64,000 nt of DNA. Source: Castor canadensis. Lineage: Eukaryota; Chordata; Mammalia; Rodentia; Castoridae. The DNA is taken from positions 14,974,001 through 15,038,000 of the forward strand of contig NC_133401.1 of the NCBI RefSeq assembly GCF_047511655.1. Reading direction: 5' to 3'. Shown piece after piece: positions 10,801-21,084 of the stretch (its first letter is position 1; the number at the start of each line of letters is the position of its first letter). Position numbers and translations under genes: made by a program. Under the pieces are notes generated by a model, which ran no database searches, was not told the origin of the DNA, and was given only the letters and a program-made list of their open reading frames with translations.

Positions 10801-13466
10801 TCATTGGCCATAGGTTCTATTTGCTGAGTTGTCTGTCACACTTTCCCTACTAGCATGAAAGCTCCAGGGGGCTGAATATTTTTGTCTTGTGCTGTCCTCT
10901 GCTCTTCAGGCCCCTAACCTAACACACTGTATAAGTCACTTAATGAATACTTGTGGAATGAATGAATGAATGAAATGAACAAATGAATCCATCCAGTCCT
11001 GAGTGTCCTGCCCTGCCTATGTGACGACAACCTCTACACCTGTCTCCAGCTCCACATCTGATCTCTGGATGCTCCCTCTTGGAAGTGCCAAAGTCACATC
11101 AAAGCTAGACATTCCAACCAGAAAACATCATCTGCTCAAGCTGCTCCCACTCTGGGTGACATCGTAACCCTGCAGTCTCTCCCAAGGCAGAGAATCCTGT
11201 GCCTTGTCCCCCTGACTCCCTCTCTCTCCACATCCTGTCTCTCTGCCTCCAGCCTCTCTGCTCCCACTGCAGCTGAGCTAACAGAACTGGAGGTTATTTC
11301 CTTGGGGTCAGTGGATCATGAGAGCCCAGCAGAGTCATCACCCCATGGTAAGTCATAAGCCCCTCCCTTTCTACAAACATCTACATGCTGACAGATCACT
11401 TCTGCAGACATCATGTCACCAAATTCTTACAACCACCCTGGGCTTGGATGTCATTATTCTCAATGGACAGGTTTAGAGAAATGAAAAAATTTGCCTGAGG
11501 TAATAGAGCGAGTATGAGGGAGAGCTAGGATTTGAATCCAGGTCCTGAAACTAAATTGTCAGTAACTTGGATCTGCCACAGTTTAAAAGACTGGCTTTCA
11601 GTTAGTTGAAAGACTAACTTCTCTGGGCCTCAATTTCTTCATCTGTAAACTGGGGATAGTAACCTAAGTCATGAGGTTTTTATGGGGATTCAATGGAGTA
11701 AACCATGTGAGACATGTAGAATGGTGACTGGCATGTTGTCACATTGAATAACGTTAGCTCTCATTATTATCTAACGTCAGGGACTTAGGAGACACTTAAA
11801 CATCTGAAACCACTCAGTAAATTTTGTGGGTCTGTGTACTGAAGAGAATCCTCTCATTCTCATTAGGTTCTGTGACCCAGAACTTTTCAGAACCACTAAG
11901 CAAAAGAGAGCCCAAGAACACGTTCAGCATCCAACACCATCGTGTGTGCCTTGACTCCATCAACATCCCCTCCACAAACTGTGGACTGTGGCCAATTCCA
12001 AGAAATCCAGCCAGTGGGGTTGAGGATGAAGCTCAGTGGTTCAAGCCCATGTGTGAACACACAGCACTACGACAAAATGGTGAAAAGGACCAATACTCAA
12101 GTCTTAGCATGTCATTTATTAGTGCTGACAATGGCCCTTACATCATACACATGGCGAAGGGCCAATACTTAAAACTCATTTAGCTCTCTTCTACCAGTTT
12201 GTTTGTTTGTTTTTTAAATCCCTGTCAGGTACAGCCTCCTTGGAATTCTAGAACCATCTCAGGTCAAAGCCCCCTCTCCTATTTGCCGTCCTCCAAATCC
12301 ACAGGATCGTGTGTGGATTTGGTGAAAATATGTACAAGGCTCACAGCCTGAACCCAACCAGCAATCCAGAAATGACAGGCCACTCGTTTCCCCTCCCTAC
12401 ACTTCAGTTTCTGTTGTCAAAATCAAGTTGATTTGTAGACTGGGCATAGTGATGCATACCTGTGGTCCCAGCTACTTGGGAGGTGAAGGTAGGATGATCA
12501 CGGCTGGAGGCCAACTGGACAAAGTTAGCACAAAACCCTATCTGAAAAAGAAACTAAAGGAAAAGGACTGGGGGCGTGGCTGAAGTGGTAAAGGCCCTGA
12601 GTGCAATCCTCATCCTCAGTGGTGGTGGTAGGGGGTTCATTTGCTTAGATGACCCCTTTCAGCCCTTAATCCCACTGACTTTAGGAGGGCAATGACTCAT
12701 TCTGTTCCAACTGAGGAAACTGAGGCCCAGAAGGTAGAAGCAACCTATCTTGGCCCATGCACTGATTCCTGAGTTCCCTGGGCCTGGTCCTTGCGTCTCT
12801 GATCTCCTCTGCTGAGGGGCACAGGGATTACCTACCCATTTTCCAGGTAAGGAAGCTTAGGCCCAGAAGGGGAAAATGACTCAGCCTGGGATCCCGCAGC
12901 CCTAGTAAGGAGGTGAGGGAGCACGGGATCACCTGCAGGACCACGGAGATGGTCTTCTCGCCTGCCTTGGCTGCCCGCCATTTTCGGTAAGTGTCTGCTT
13001 TGAGAAGATTTTCTGCACAGTGGGTCTGCAGATAAGAGGGAAAGGAACGTTAGGGCAGGGATGAGAGCTAGGGCCCCAGCTCTCAGCTTTCTCCTCCGAG
13101 ACTTCCCAAACCCTCTGGGATTCCCCAGATTGAAGTTCCCCTGTCAGTCCCCCACACCACTCCTCGAGATTCCCCAATATTTCCCCCTGGAAGCTATGTA
13201 TGGGCTCTCCTACTCCTTTTCTCTCCAGAAGTTCCACAGACGCCCCAAAGTTTCCCTATTCCACATATTTCCCAGAATTCACTTTTGGCCTCTAGAACTC
13301 CCCCGTGACCCTCCTTAGACTTCCACGAAGTTCCTCTCTGCACCTCTAAAGTTCTGACGGAACCCTCTTCACTAATTCCCTTCTTCTTCCAATCTCCCCC
13401 ACGCCAGTGCCTCACCGAATCCTGGCTGCTGCAGGACACGACGTGGCGGAGACGGATCTCCGGCAT
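4900..13466 (-). CDS. XRCC1: XRCC1, exons 1-3 (5' part; gene continues past left edge)
   Basis: Scaffold protein of base-excision and single-strand-break repair; its N-terminal domain binds DNA polymerase beta. Three coding exons are visible: exon 1 13416-13466 (17 codons, starts MPEIRLRHVVSC), exon 2 12933-13025 (31 codons) and exon 3 4900-5010 (37 codons, LEKEEQIHSVDIGNDG). All junctions are phase 0 with GT-AG sites, giving residues 1-85, about the first half of the N-terminal domain. The residues match the human protein as I recall it almost one for one. Cys12 and Cys20, the pair known to form a redox-controlled disulfide, are both kept. The ATG at 13466 is the conserved start. Exon 4 was not found at 1-4899, so the rest of the gene lies to the left. 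Head-to-head with PINLYP. Identification is very secure. Confidence 0.97.
5380..5545 (+). repeat. MIR relic
   Basis: Contains the MIR-type text GCCTCAGTTTTCCCATCTAT and the downstream 'CACAGAGCACAGCATACAGTAG' theme in diverged form. Confidence 0.65.
5608..5791 (+). repeat. B1+ID composite SINE
   Basis: Starts AGCCAGGCATGGTGGCAAAT and ends CAAACCCCAGTACCACAAG; the joint between the halves is short. Confidence 0.75.
6400..6645. repeat. L2 relic
   Basis: Carries the typical 'CCTCAGGGCTTTTGCATCTG ... CTCAGATGTCACCTTTTC' series of the L2 3' end. Orientation not assigned. Confidence 0.55.
6675..6766 (-). repeat. ID element
   Basis: T-run, then GGAACCCAGGGCCTTGCACA, ending at GCTATGTCCCCAGCCCCC. 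Confidence 0.75.
6900..7132 (+). repeat. B1+ID composite SINE
   Basis: Nearly complete, with an A-rich end at 7118-7140. Confidence 0.8.
7712..8643. repeat. SINE cluster
   Basis: Plus-strand B1 7712-7830; minus-strand ID copies 7893-7955 and 7999-8073; minus composite 8313-8500 after a CTTT-rich tract (8245-8312); minus B1 8518-8643. Confidence 0.75.
8955..9440 (+). repeat. B1-like fragment and composite SINE
   Basis: Short B1 piece 8955-9042 and a composite 9252-9440 with an 18-base A-tail. Confidence 0.75.
9990..10265. repeat. L2 relic
   Basis: Contains 'TTTTACTCAAATGTCACCTG' followed by a 'GGACTTCCCTGCCCTCACCCC' theme typical of L2 3' ends. Confidence 0.55.
10325..10762 (-). repeat. stacked SINE copies
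   Basis: An ID end at 10325-10410 is followed by two or three successive B1-like segments, each ending with a '...GGGATGACAGGC'-like text. This looks like one SINE inserted into another. Confidence 0.65.
11385..11775. repeat. two MIR relics in opposite orientation
   Basis: 11385-11560 reads as minus-strand MIR (GGATTTGAATCCAGGTCCTG) and 11570-11775 as plus-strand MIR (TCTGTAAACTGGGGATAGTA). Confidence 0.65.
12010..12910. repeat. SINE and MIR fragments
   Basis: ID fragment 12010-12075 (+), composite 12440-12625 (+), MIR pieces 12680-12770 and 12842-12910 (both minus, 'GAGGAAACTGAGGCCCAGAA' type). Confidence 0.6.
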
Positions 13467-13469
13467 GTC

Positions 13470-13870
13470 AACGTGGTGGGCTTCGCCTGGACTGAAGGAT
13501 GAAGGGTCTGGGCTGGGGGGGGGGGCGGGGTGGGGTGCGTTCTGCGCGGGCTTAAGTGCGCAAGCGCGCGAGGCTCGGGCCTTTCAAACAGCGGCGCGCC
13601 GGCGCTTACGTCAATATTGCGCATGCTCATTCGCACCTCTCCAGAAGACAGCTCTGCGTTCCCTAGCAACGAGCTCTTCCTATGGTCCCGCCTCTCTCTG
13701 ATCCGACCTCTCTCTAGCCTGGCTTCCTGATGACGTTCAGATCTTGCTTTCCGGACGCCTAGCAACAGGAGCGGCCTCAGGGATTGGTGCTTAGAAGAAA
13801 CTCCCCATTCTCATTGGACAACGTAGTCACCAACCAAACTGAAGCCTAGAAACGCGGAGTAGTTTTCGCA
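13470..13870. promoter_or_regulatory. XRCC1: XRCC1 CpG-rich promoter
   Basis: GC- and CpG-rich sequence just upstream of the XRCC1 start. It lacks a TATA box on the minus strand. Visible sites are a CRE-like TTACGTCA (13606-13613), an NRF1-type TGCGCATGC (13618-13626), a long G-run with GGGGCGGGG-type GC box (about 13515-13537), an ETS-like TTCCGG near 13750, two inverted CCAAT boxes (13783-13787 and 13813-13817), and CTAGCAAC twice (13663-13670, 13759-13766), which resembles an RFX half-site. The sites are read by eye; occupancy is inferred. Confidence 0.7.
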
Positions 13871-14711
13871 GGAAGCCTGGGTCCTACTGCAACTTGATCT
13901 CCTCCACCTGTTGCTGCTGCTGCACGCTTCTCCCCTCTCCCTGCGCACACACGCGAAAAAACCAAAAATCTCAGCTCTCTTTCAGCTCTATGCCTGGGGG
14001 GGAGAGAGAGAGAGAGAGAGAAAGGGGAAAGGTCCTAAATAAAACACAACGCTTGAAAAAACACGCACACTCAGTCTAGCACGCTTCCTCAAGTGCCTCG
14101 ATTTCCCAATATGTGACCTGAGGGTATTTGTCTCCTCCCTAGTCCGCCTGCGGCCGCTCACAAACACCCCTCTGTTCAGTGCCCTGGAGACCCAAGGGTG
14201 CAGCCCTGGGCGGGGTCGGAGCTGAAGTCAGCCTAAACACAGAAGAGCGAGTGTGAGCCAGGTACGGGGAAGGAGAAGGGATGGGAGACAAGGCGCCCGG
14301 CCCCCGCAGGACGAGCTTGGACATGCTGGGCACTCCCAGGTAGGACCCCACCCACGCTGGGAACCTCGTTGGGGAGCGAGAAGAGAGGGGATCCCAGTCT
14401 TTGCAACCGCTCTCCACCCACAGGGTATCAAATGACCCGACTCCACTCTTGGACGTAGAGGAAAGGAAAAAAATGGATGGTGGAAAGGTAAGAAAACAGG
14501 AGTGACCTTCTGGGTTCTGATGGAAGAGAGGGTTGGAGGTCCAGATTCCTGGGTTTATGCGGAGGGAGGGCTGGGCAGATGTTTGGGTTCCTTTGGATGC
14601 TGCTTCCGCCTCCCCAACCCCGAGGCTGCGGAGGACTGTCCTAGGTTCTGACCTCAGCTATTTCTCACTCCAGGGTGAAGGTGGGTCCAGACCCGCCCCT
14701 CCTCGGCTCCC

Positions 14712-14717
14712 TATAAG
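14712..14717 (+). promoter_or_regulatory. PINLYP: TATA-like box of PINLYP
   Basis: TATAAG lies 34 bases before the PINLYP ATG. A start around 14740 would give a very short 5' UTR. Upstream non-coding exons cannot be excluded. Confidence 0.5.
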
Positions 14718-14750
14718 GGCAGAGGACCTGGGACGGTAGACTCACACACC

Positions 14751-17700
14751 ATGAGGCCATCCACAAGACAGAGGACCTTCCTGCTGGCCTTCACGGTGCT
14801 CTGTACCCTCCTGGGTCTCGGTAAGTGACAAGGGACCTTGACTTCTTTCTGGGACTTTAGGGAGCATTCAGCAAAGTCCCTCAAGAGGGGACAGGGAAGG
14901 GATCGTGGGAATTCGGGTCCGTGAAGGAGGCAGAGGGTAAGGGGGGAAAAAGTCTTGGGACCCCAGAGGGTTTGGTGGGCTCTGAATCCTATGTCCCGTA
15001 CGTAGGGTCTCAAAATAAGATAACTGAGTTTTAGGAAATCAGATGACAGCATGACTAAAATAGTTCCAATCTTTGAGTTGAGTGGCTCAAAAGGTAGAGC
15101 ATCTGCCTAGCAAGCGTGAGGCCCTGAGTTCAAACCACCCCAGTACCGCCAAAAAAAGGGAGATCTTTAAAGAATAATTAATTTTTAACAAGAGGAAGAG
15201 AGATTTCCTTTCTTCTTGGACTCTCGGGTCTCCAGCCCCCTTTTCCCTCCAGACGCAGCAGTCCATGCCCCTCACGTTCCCCAGGACCTAGGTGTCTGTG
15301 CTCCTCGCTGAGGACCAAGGGGTCCATGCCCTCAGTCTCCCTGGTCCTAACTGTCCCTTCACCTTGACCTGGGACACAGACTCCGGCCTCAGTAGCCCCT
15401 GCTAAGCCCCTGCTCTCCACGAGACCTGTGCGGTAGCTGCCAGGAGGCCAGTTCCACACCCAAGAACCAGCTGGACCTGAAGTTTCACAAAAGCCCACGG
15501 AAACCTTTTGCCACGACCCCTCCCTGCCCCCGAGCTGGCTCCGAGGACCCTGGCGTCCAAAGTCCCCAGCCTTGTAATTAAAGTAAGCAGGCTCCACGGT
15601 GGAGTCGCTTCCCGCCCCTGGAAGCCACTTTCCTGGCTTCAGCATTGCTTCCTTCTCAGCCTCTGGACAGTTCCCTGGACAGTGGTCAATGCCCCACCCA
15701 TGAAAAACCAGCGAGACGCCGGCCCCTCCTCTTTCAAGACTCAAAAGTCATCTTCCCTCCCCCCATCTGAACCCCAAAGTCGAAATCGCGGTCAGAAGAC
15801 CCATGACACAGCCTCGCCCTCTACACTGCAGGGTGCCCTCTAAGCTGCGAAGTGTGTAAGGGCCCCGGGCACACGTGCAGCGGAAAACTGAAGAAGTGCG
15901 AAGCCGGCAAGGACGCATGCGTGGTCCTCGTGGGCGAGTCCAGCACAAGTAGGGGGCGTGGCTTCGGCGGGGGCGGGGGCAGGGGACCATTGCAGTTCTC
16001 AGGCGCGGGAAGAATATCAGAGAGGGGCAGGAGAGTAGGGAAGACTGTCGCGAGATGGAGGAAAGAGAATTGAATGGTGTCATCAGGGATTCTGAAAATG
16101 AGACTGTCCAAAAGAGAGGAAGATTGGGGGAGGGGGTGCGTACCGAAATAGTGGGAGGGAAAGAATCCAACAGGGAAAAGGTAGGATGGGGGTGGGGAGT
16201 TCGGAAGGAAGAGGCTGGGCTGGGCTGGGGGAATGTGATCAGGGAGGAGACCATTTCTGACAAGACGAGAAGAAGTGATGTTGGGGTTGGAAGAAAGAGA
16301 AGTGACCACCCAAGACAGGAGAGGAAAAGGAACCTCCAAATTCAGAGCAAATCCTCGTAAGGAGAAGAGGTAGATGGGGGAGGGGGAGGGGAAGGGAAGG
16401 CCGATGAGTGAAATGGAAGGAAGAGGGGGTGAGGACCTAAATGAAAGAGACTACCCTAAACAGGAGCTGGGGATTGCCCCCTTCCTCCGGGTAAAGAGCG
16501 GAAGCATTGGAATTGGGTTGGAAGACACCAATACATGGCTGGGGAGGGGGCGTGGAGACTGGAAGAGACCATCTTGGAGAAGACCTGGGGACAGCCAGGA
16601 GAGCATGGATGGGAGATCTGGGGAGGTGGGTATGAGTCTTTGGGGGACAGCATCCTGCGGTTTGATGAAAGAGACTATGGGAGGGGGGAGGAAAGTGGTG
16701 ACGGCTGGAAGAGACCACTTCATACAGGCACGGAGTGTCCACAGGCGGCTTGGAAAAGACTCCAAGGAGAATGGTGGAGTGGGGTACAGTGGGTGAAAGG
16801 GATCACATCAGGCAGGCTCTTGGGAGCCACGGGGGACCACCAAAACCCAACTCGGGTTTGTCGCACCAAAGGACAAACCACCCCAGACAGCACACCAGGC
16901 AGGTTAGGGAGGATGGCTGCAAGGGACAGGAAGAGACCACTACCCAAGGGAGCGGCGGGGTTGAAGTAGTGTAAGGTTAGGGGAAATCCCCGAGGTGGTG
17001 GGACAGTGGTTTGGCAGTGCCACCTGTCCTCTGCTCCTGTCCCCACCCTGCAGAGGGCCGCAAGTCGGTGAACACCTTGAAGGCCTGCATGAAGTTTAGT
17101 GATTGCTACTCTGGCTTCGTATCCACCACCATGGGCCCCAACGACTACATGGTGTCCAACGCACAGTGCTGCCAGAGCGACGGCTGCAACCATGACTCGG
17201 TGCCCCGTAAGTGCCAGTGCACCCCCACTCCAGTGGCCCTGCCCCCAAGGACAAAGTGCTGGCCTTGTGACATCTGGCAAACGCCTTGCTGGTTCTGAGC
17301 CTCTGTTTTCTTACCTGTAAAAAGCAGTGTCCAAGCTGGACGTGGTGGTACATACCTGTAATCCCAGCACTTGGGAGGCCGAGGCAGGAGAATCTCTAGT
17401 TCAAGGCCAGCGTAGGCTACATAGCGAGTCCTGTCTCAAAACAAATAGCAGTGTCCACTAGCAACCCCTGTGTTCCCCAGGGTTTTGGAGGTTGGGGTAG
17501 GGGCTCAAACGTCCCTAGCTACCTTACGCTTCCTCTTGTCCTCAGCGCCCCAGAACAACCGCACTGAGAACGGCCTTATGTGTCCCTCCTGCATCGTGCC
17601 CTTCCAGGACTCCTGCCCAGGAACCCGGGCAACCCGCTGTGTTGGCCAAGAAACCCACTGTATCTACTTCGCTGGCAATGTGCAGGCTGGTGAGGGCACC

Positions 17701-17976
17701 TGATCTCTGAAAGAGGGAAGGGGAGGCTGTTGGGTTTCGGAGGAGGGGACTCCAGAGAATCGGGTGAGGAGGTGGGGGGGTATGGAACCCCTGGCTCATC
17801 CAATCTGAATCCTCTCCCCAGGTATTTTTAACACCAAGTTTGCCACACGAGGCTGTGCCACCCAGAGCGCCTGCTACACCAAGCCTGGAGCCGAAGTGCC
17901 CTCGGCCTCCTATCTCTACTTCCTCCGCCGTGCAGACTGCCTTCCAGCCCCCCAGCCCCCTGGCAGGGCCGAGTGA
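14751..17976 (+). CDS. PINLYP: PINLYP, phospholipase A2 inhibitor and Ly6/PLAUR domain protein
   Basis: Predicted secreted protein of 212 residues. Exons: 14751-14820, 15832-15948, 17054-17206, 17546-17689 and 17822-17976. All junctions are phase 1 with GT-AG sites. Residues 1-24 form a signal peptide (MRPSTRQRTFLLAFTVLCTL then LGLG). Residues 25-108 form a first three-finger Ly6/uPAR domain ending in the diagnostic CCQSDGCN (101-108). Residues about 126-201 form a second cysteine-rich domain without a terminal CCxxxxCN. There is a possible N-glycan at N118. No GPI signal or membrane segment follows; the tail is hydrophilic (PAPQPPGRAE). The family resembles snake-serum gamma-type PLA2 inhibitors; actual inhibition is not shown by sequence. 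Its position between XRCC1 and IRGQ is as in human. The start is the only ATG that gives a signal peptide. Confidence 0.95.
15075..15157 (+). repeat. ID element in PINLYP intron 1
   Basis: GAGTGGCTCAAAAGGTAGAG through CAGTACCGCCAAAAAAA, close to consensus, so fairly young. Confidence 0.8.
15949..17053 (+). other. PINLYP: PINLYP intron 2, purine-rich
   Basis: A 1.1-kb intron strongly biased to G and A on the plus strand. The short motif RAARAGACYA recurs irregularly at about 16443, 16560, 16667, 16706 and 16930. This is probably a decayed simple or minisatellite repeat. The open frames here on both strands are by-products of the bias. Confidence 0.55.
17338..17445 (+). repeat. B1-like SINE in PINLYP intron 3
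   Basis: GCTGGACGTGGTGGTACATA to CCTGTCTCAAAACAAA. Confidence 0.8.
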
Positions 17977-18040
17977 AGAACTGAGGCGGATGTGGCTTGT
18001 ACCTCTCTGTCTCCAGCCTGCAGCTCCCATGTGCTTATAA

Positions 18041-18046
18041 ATTAAA
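18041..18046 (+). terminator. PINLYP: poly(A) signal of PINLYP
   Basis: ATTAAA lies 65 bases after the stop codon and is followed by the A-rich stretch CAAATAACC. The implied 3' UTR is about 90 bases. Confidence 0.65.
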
Positions 18047-18151
18047 CAAATAACCAAGCAAGCCTCAGTCATTAAGACATGATGCATCTGTGGGAGGTAG
18101 GACACATGAGGGTACGGGTCCCAATCCTCTTCTGTAATGCCCTCTTTTCTT

Positions 18152-18341
18152 TTTTTTTTGTGGTGTTGGGGCTTGAACTCAGGGCCTACACCTTAAGCCA
18201 CTCCATCAGCCCTTTCTCGTGCTGTGTTTTTTTCAAGATAGGGTCGTGTGAACTATTTGCCCAGGCTGGCTTCAAATCACTGTCCTGATCTCTGCCTCCT
18301 GAGTAGCTGGGATTACAGGCGTGAGCCACCAGCGCCTGGCA
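18152..18341 (-). repeat. B1+ID composite SINE
   Basis: Lies 110 bases after the PINLYP poly(A) signal; near complete. Confidence 0.85.
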
Positions 18342-18821
18342 ATTGTGGATATTAATGGTCATAACCTCGTAGGGTTGTTGTAAGATGTGACAGGAAGGAA
18401 ACTAACAGCATGCAGCACAATTTAAGAGAACAAGTAAATAGTCGTCATCATAATACCTGCCACTTAATGGCCGGCCATTAGTTGACAGGCGACATCCACT
18501 GGCACCAATTGGGTCACACTAGACAATGTTCCAGTAACAAACACTCCTTGGTGTTGGTGGCTGTGTGAGTCAACTAGTGCTGCAATGGAGCCCTGTAACA
18601 AGTCATCCCCAGACTCAAGCTTAGGACAACACACATCTTGTTTCCAAGGATTTGTGGGTGGCTGGGGTGACCCCACTTCTAGCTGCATGCTGGCTGGTTT
18701 GGAGTTTGCTTGGGAGGAGGAATTGTCTCCTTTGGAGGCTCCCGGGCAAATGTTCCTCATGGCGAGTCACAGAGGTACAAAAGTCAAGTGCATTTAAGGT
18801 CCCTCCCTCCCACCCCAGATG

Positions 18822-19346
18822 CTGGTGACTCATGCATGTGATCCTAGCTACTTAGGAGGCAGAGATCAGGAAGATCAAGGTTCGAAGCCAGCCCAGGCAA
18901 ATAGTTCTATGAGATCCTATCTCAAAAAAGCCCATCACAAAAAAAGGGCTGGTGGAGTGGCTCAAGGCGAAGGCCCTGAGTTCAAACCTCAGTACTACCA
19001 AAACCTTTTTTTGTGGTAACTTTTGGTGGTACTGAGGTTTGAACTCAGGGTTTTGAGTTTGCTCGGTGGACACTGTACCACTTGAACCACATCCCAACCC
19101 TTTTTGGCTTTATTTATTTTTCAGATAGGGTCTCATGTTTTTTGCCCAGGCCAACCTTTAGACCGAGATCTTCCTACCTATGCCTCCTGTGTAGGTGGGA
19201 TTACAGGCATGAGCCACCACCCCCTGCTTATTTGTTGAAATGACTATCACAGTAACCTTTTTTTCTGGGCTGGCCTCAAACCTCCATCCTCTTGATCTCC
19301 ACCTTCCAAGTAGCTGGGATTACAGGTGTGAGCCACCACACCCAGC
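18822..19346. repeat. inverted pair of SINEs
   Basis: Plus composite 18822-19005 faces a minus composite 19024-19232, followed by a further minus B1 fragment 19255-19346. The two ID ends meet tail to tail. Confidence 0.8.
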
Positions 19347-19844
19347 TTTAAGGACCTTTCTGAGGTTAGGACTGGTAACATTCCACTGAGTGAGAGTCAT
19401 TTGGCCAAAGCCATTATCATGAGGCATGGGAGCAAACTTCCCCTCCATGGATGGAAGGGAGTGGATTTCTGCAAAGGAGCAGCCACTCACAAAAGCTCAA
19501 TGGTTTCCTTCACGACACCAGTCACCAACTTGAACGTGGCCAGTTTCTGTGCCAAAGGAAAGGGGTGAGGAAAGTCCTGCCTGTGATTAAAAGCTGTGGC
19601 CCAGAAGTGGCTTAACACCTTCAACTCATGGGATAGAGCTTGTCACACAGCCTCACCCAACCAAACAGGCCAGGAAGTACAGTCCTGCCCTAGGGTCACA
19701 CAGCTGAGAGGCCAGCAGGTTTCACAAACAGCACACGAGGTCACCATGGCATCCCAGGGGCTGGTTCTTTTTATCTTCAAGACAGCGCCACATGACAGGC
19801 ACTTCTATTGCCATTCTTGCTCTAGGAGATGAACCTGAGACTCA

Positions 19845-20132
19845 GAAGAAGGGTGTCACATCGAAGGTCACACAGCTGAAAAGTGGCAGAGTTTGAGTTT
19901 AATCAAAAGCAGGTGTGGTGGTTCACACCTGTAATTCCAGCCCTTTGGAGACTTAGTAGGGGGAATCTCAGACTGGGCCGATTCAGGGCAATATACATGA
20001 GACCATATTCAAGAAATAACTAAAAAAAAGAAAAAAATGAAGGGCTGGTGGAGCAGCTCGAGTGGTAAAGCACCTGCCTAACAAGTGTGAAGCCCTGAAT
20101 TCAAACCCCAGTACCACCAAGAAAAAAAAATA
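19845..20132 (+). repeat. MIR fragment and composite SINE
   Basis: MIR-like 19845-19900 (GGTCACACAGCTGAAAAGTG; minus sense), then a composite at 19908-20132. Confidence 0.65.
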
Positions 20133-20736
20133 GTTTAATCACTGGGTCATGCTGACCACATCTCAGAGACAGAGGGAACAGGTCTGTGCCAATTACCTCT
20201 CACCATATAACCAACCACTCCAAAACTTAGCAGCCCGTCCCCTCTGTTTCCAAGGGTCAGCTGGCTGTAGACTGGGATGTCAAGGGTAACTGGGTTACAT
20301 GTCCCTTCATCACCTGGCAGGTTAACCGGGGCATTCTGTGTGGCCGTGGCAGCCAGGTTCCCAAGGGCAGCAGGCACAAGTCTCAATGCACGAGTGATTT
20401 CAAACCTCTGCTGTGTGACGTTTGCGTGGTGGCCAAAGTTAGGATGTGAGGGGACAATTCAAGGACATGACCACAGACAGGCTGAATAAACTGGGGACAT
20501 TAGGGGGTCATGCTGACAACAGAGCTAAGATGTTTGACCATCGAAAACCTGCAAGCTCTGAGTCACTGCCCCTGCCAGGGTGGCTACACTCAGCTACAGG
20601 ATACTCCCCGGATCTGAACCCAGTAACTCTTTCTGGACAGATTCCCCACTGTCCCCTCCCTGAGCACCAAGACCCCAGTCCAAACCCCCAGCATCCTTCA
20701 GACATCCAAAGACACATAAGAAAATTTCTATTCATT

Positions 20737-20742
20737 TTTATT
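20737..20742 (-). terminator. IRGQ: candidate distal poly(A) signal of IRGQ
   Basis: AATAAA on the minus strand, 3.8 kb beyond the IRGQ stop. A second AATAAA at 21981-21986 is an alternative. Assignment rests only on strand and position. Confidence 0.3.
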
Positions 20743-21084
20743 CATTTCTCCAAAACACACTTCAGGCAGATGGCACCTTCATGGTTCCCTGCTGCAGTGG
20801 TCGTTAAGTCCCTTCACCATTACACACGTGTGTGACATCTGCTACAGTAATGAGGACATGTCCTCCTGTCACCCAAATGTCGGCAACATCAAGATTCACC
20901 GTTTCCTGGAAGTCCTGCCTTGTGGGTCTTCCAGTCCTGACATGCCACACGGACACGCTGTGATCTGCTCCCAAGGCAGTTTTAGTATTTTTCGTTCAAA
21001 TGCTCTTAGAGACAGAGGTCTCACTTACAACCTAATGCTGCCCAAAGCCTAATGTTCAATCCTATTAAAAGTCACAATTGAGGA

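Larger units (their letters stand above)
5011..12932 (-). other. XRCC1: XRCC1 intron 2
   Basis: An intron of about 7.9 kb made largely of SINE, MIR and L2 relics listed separately. Open frames here (for example minus 6068-6595 and 9453-10181) fall on repeats or unique intron and show no protein family. Confidence 0.85.

Noticed and set aside
11824-12183. 119-residue frame between repeats in XRCC1 intron 2
   Set aside because: Includes an ID element and no known domain; looks like chance.
16374-17280. Overlapping 100-186-residue frames in PINLYP intron 2 and exon 3
   Set aside because: Caused by purine bias in the intron and by antisense of PINLYP exon 3.
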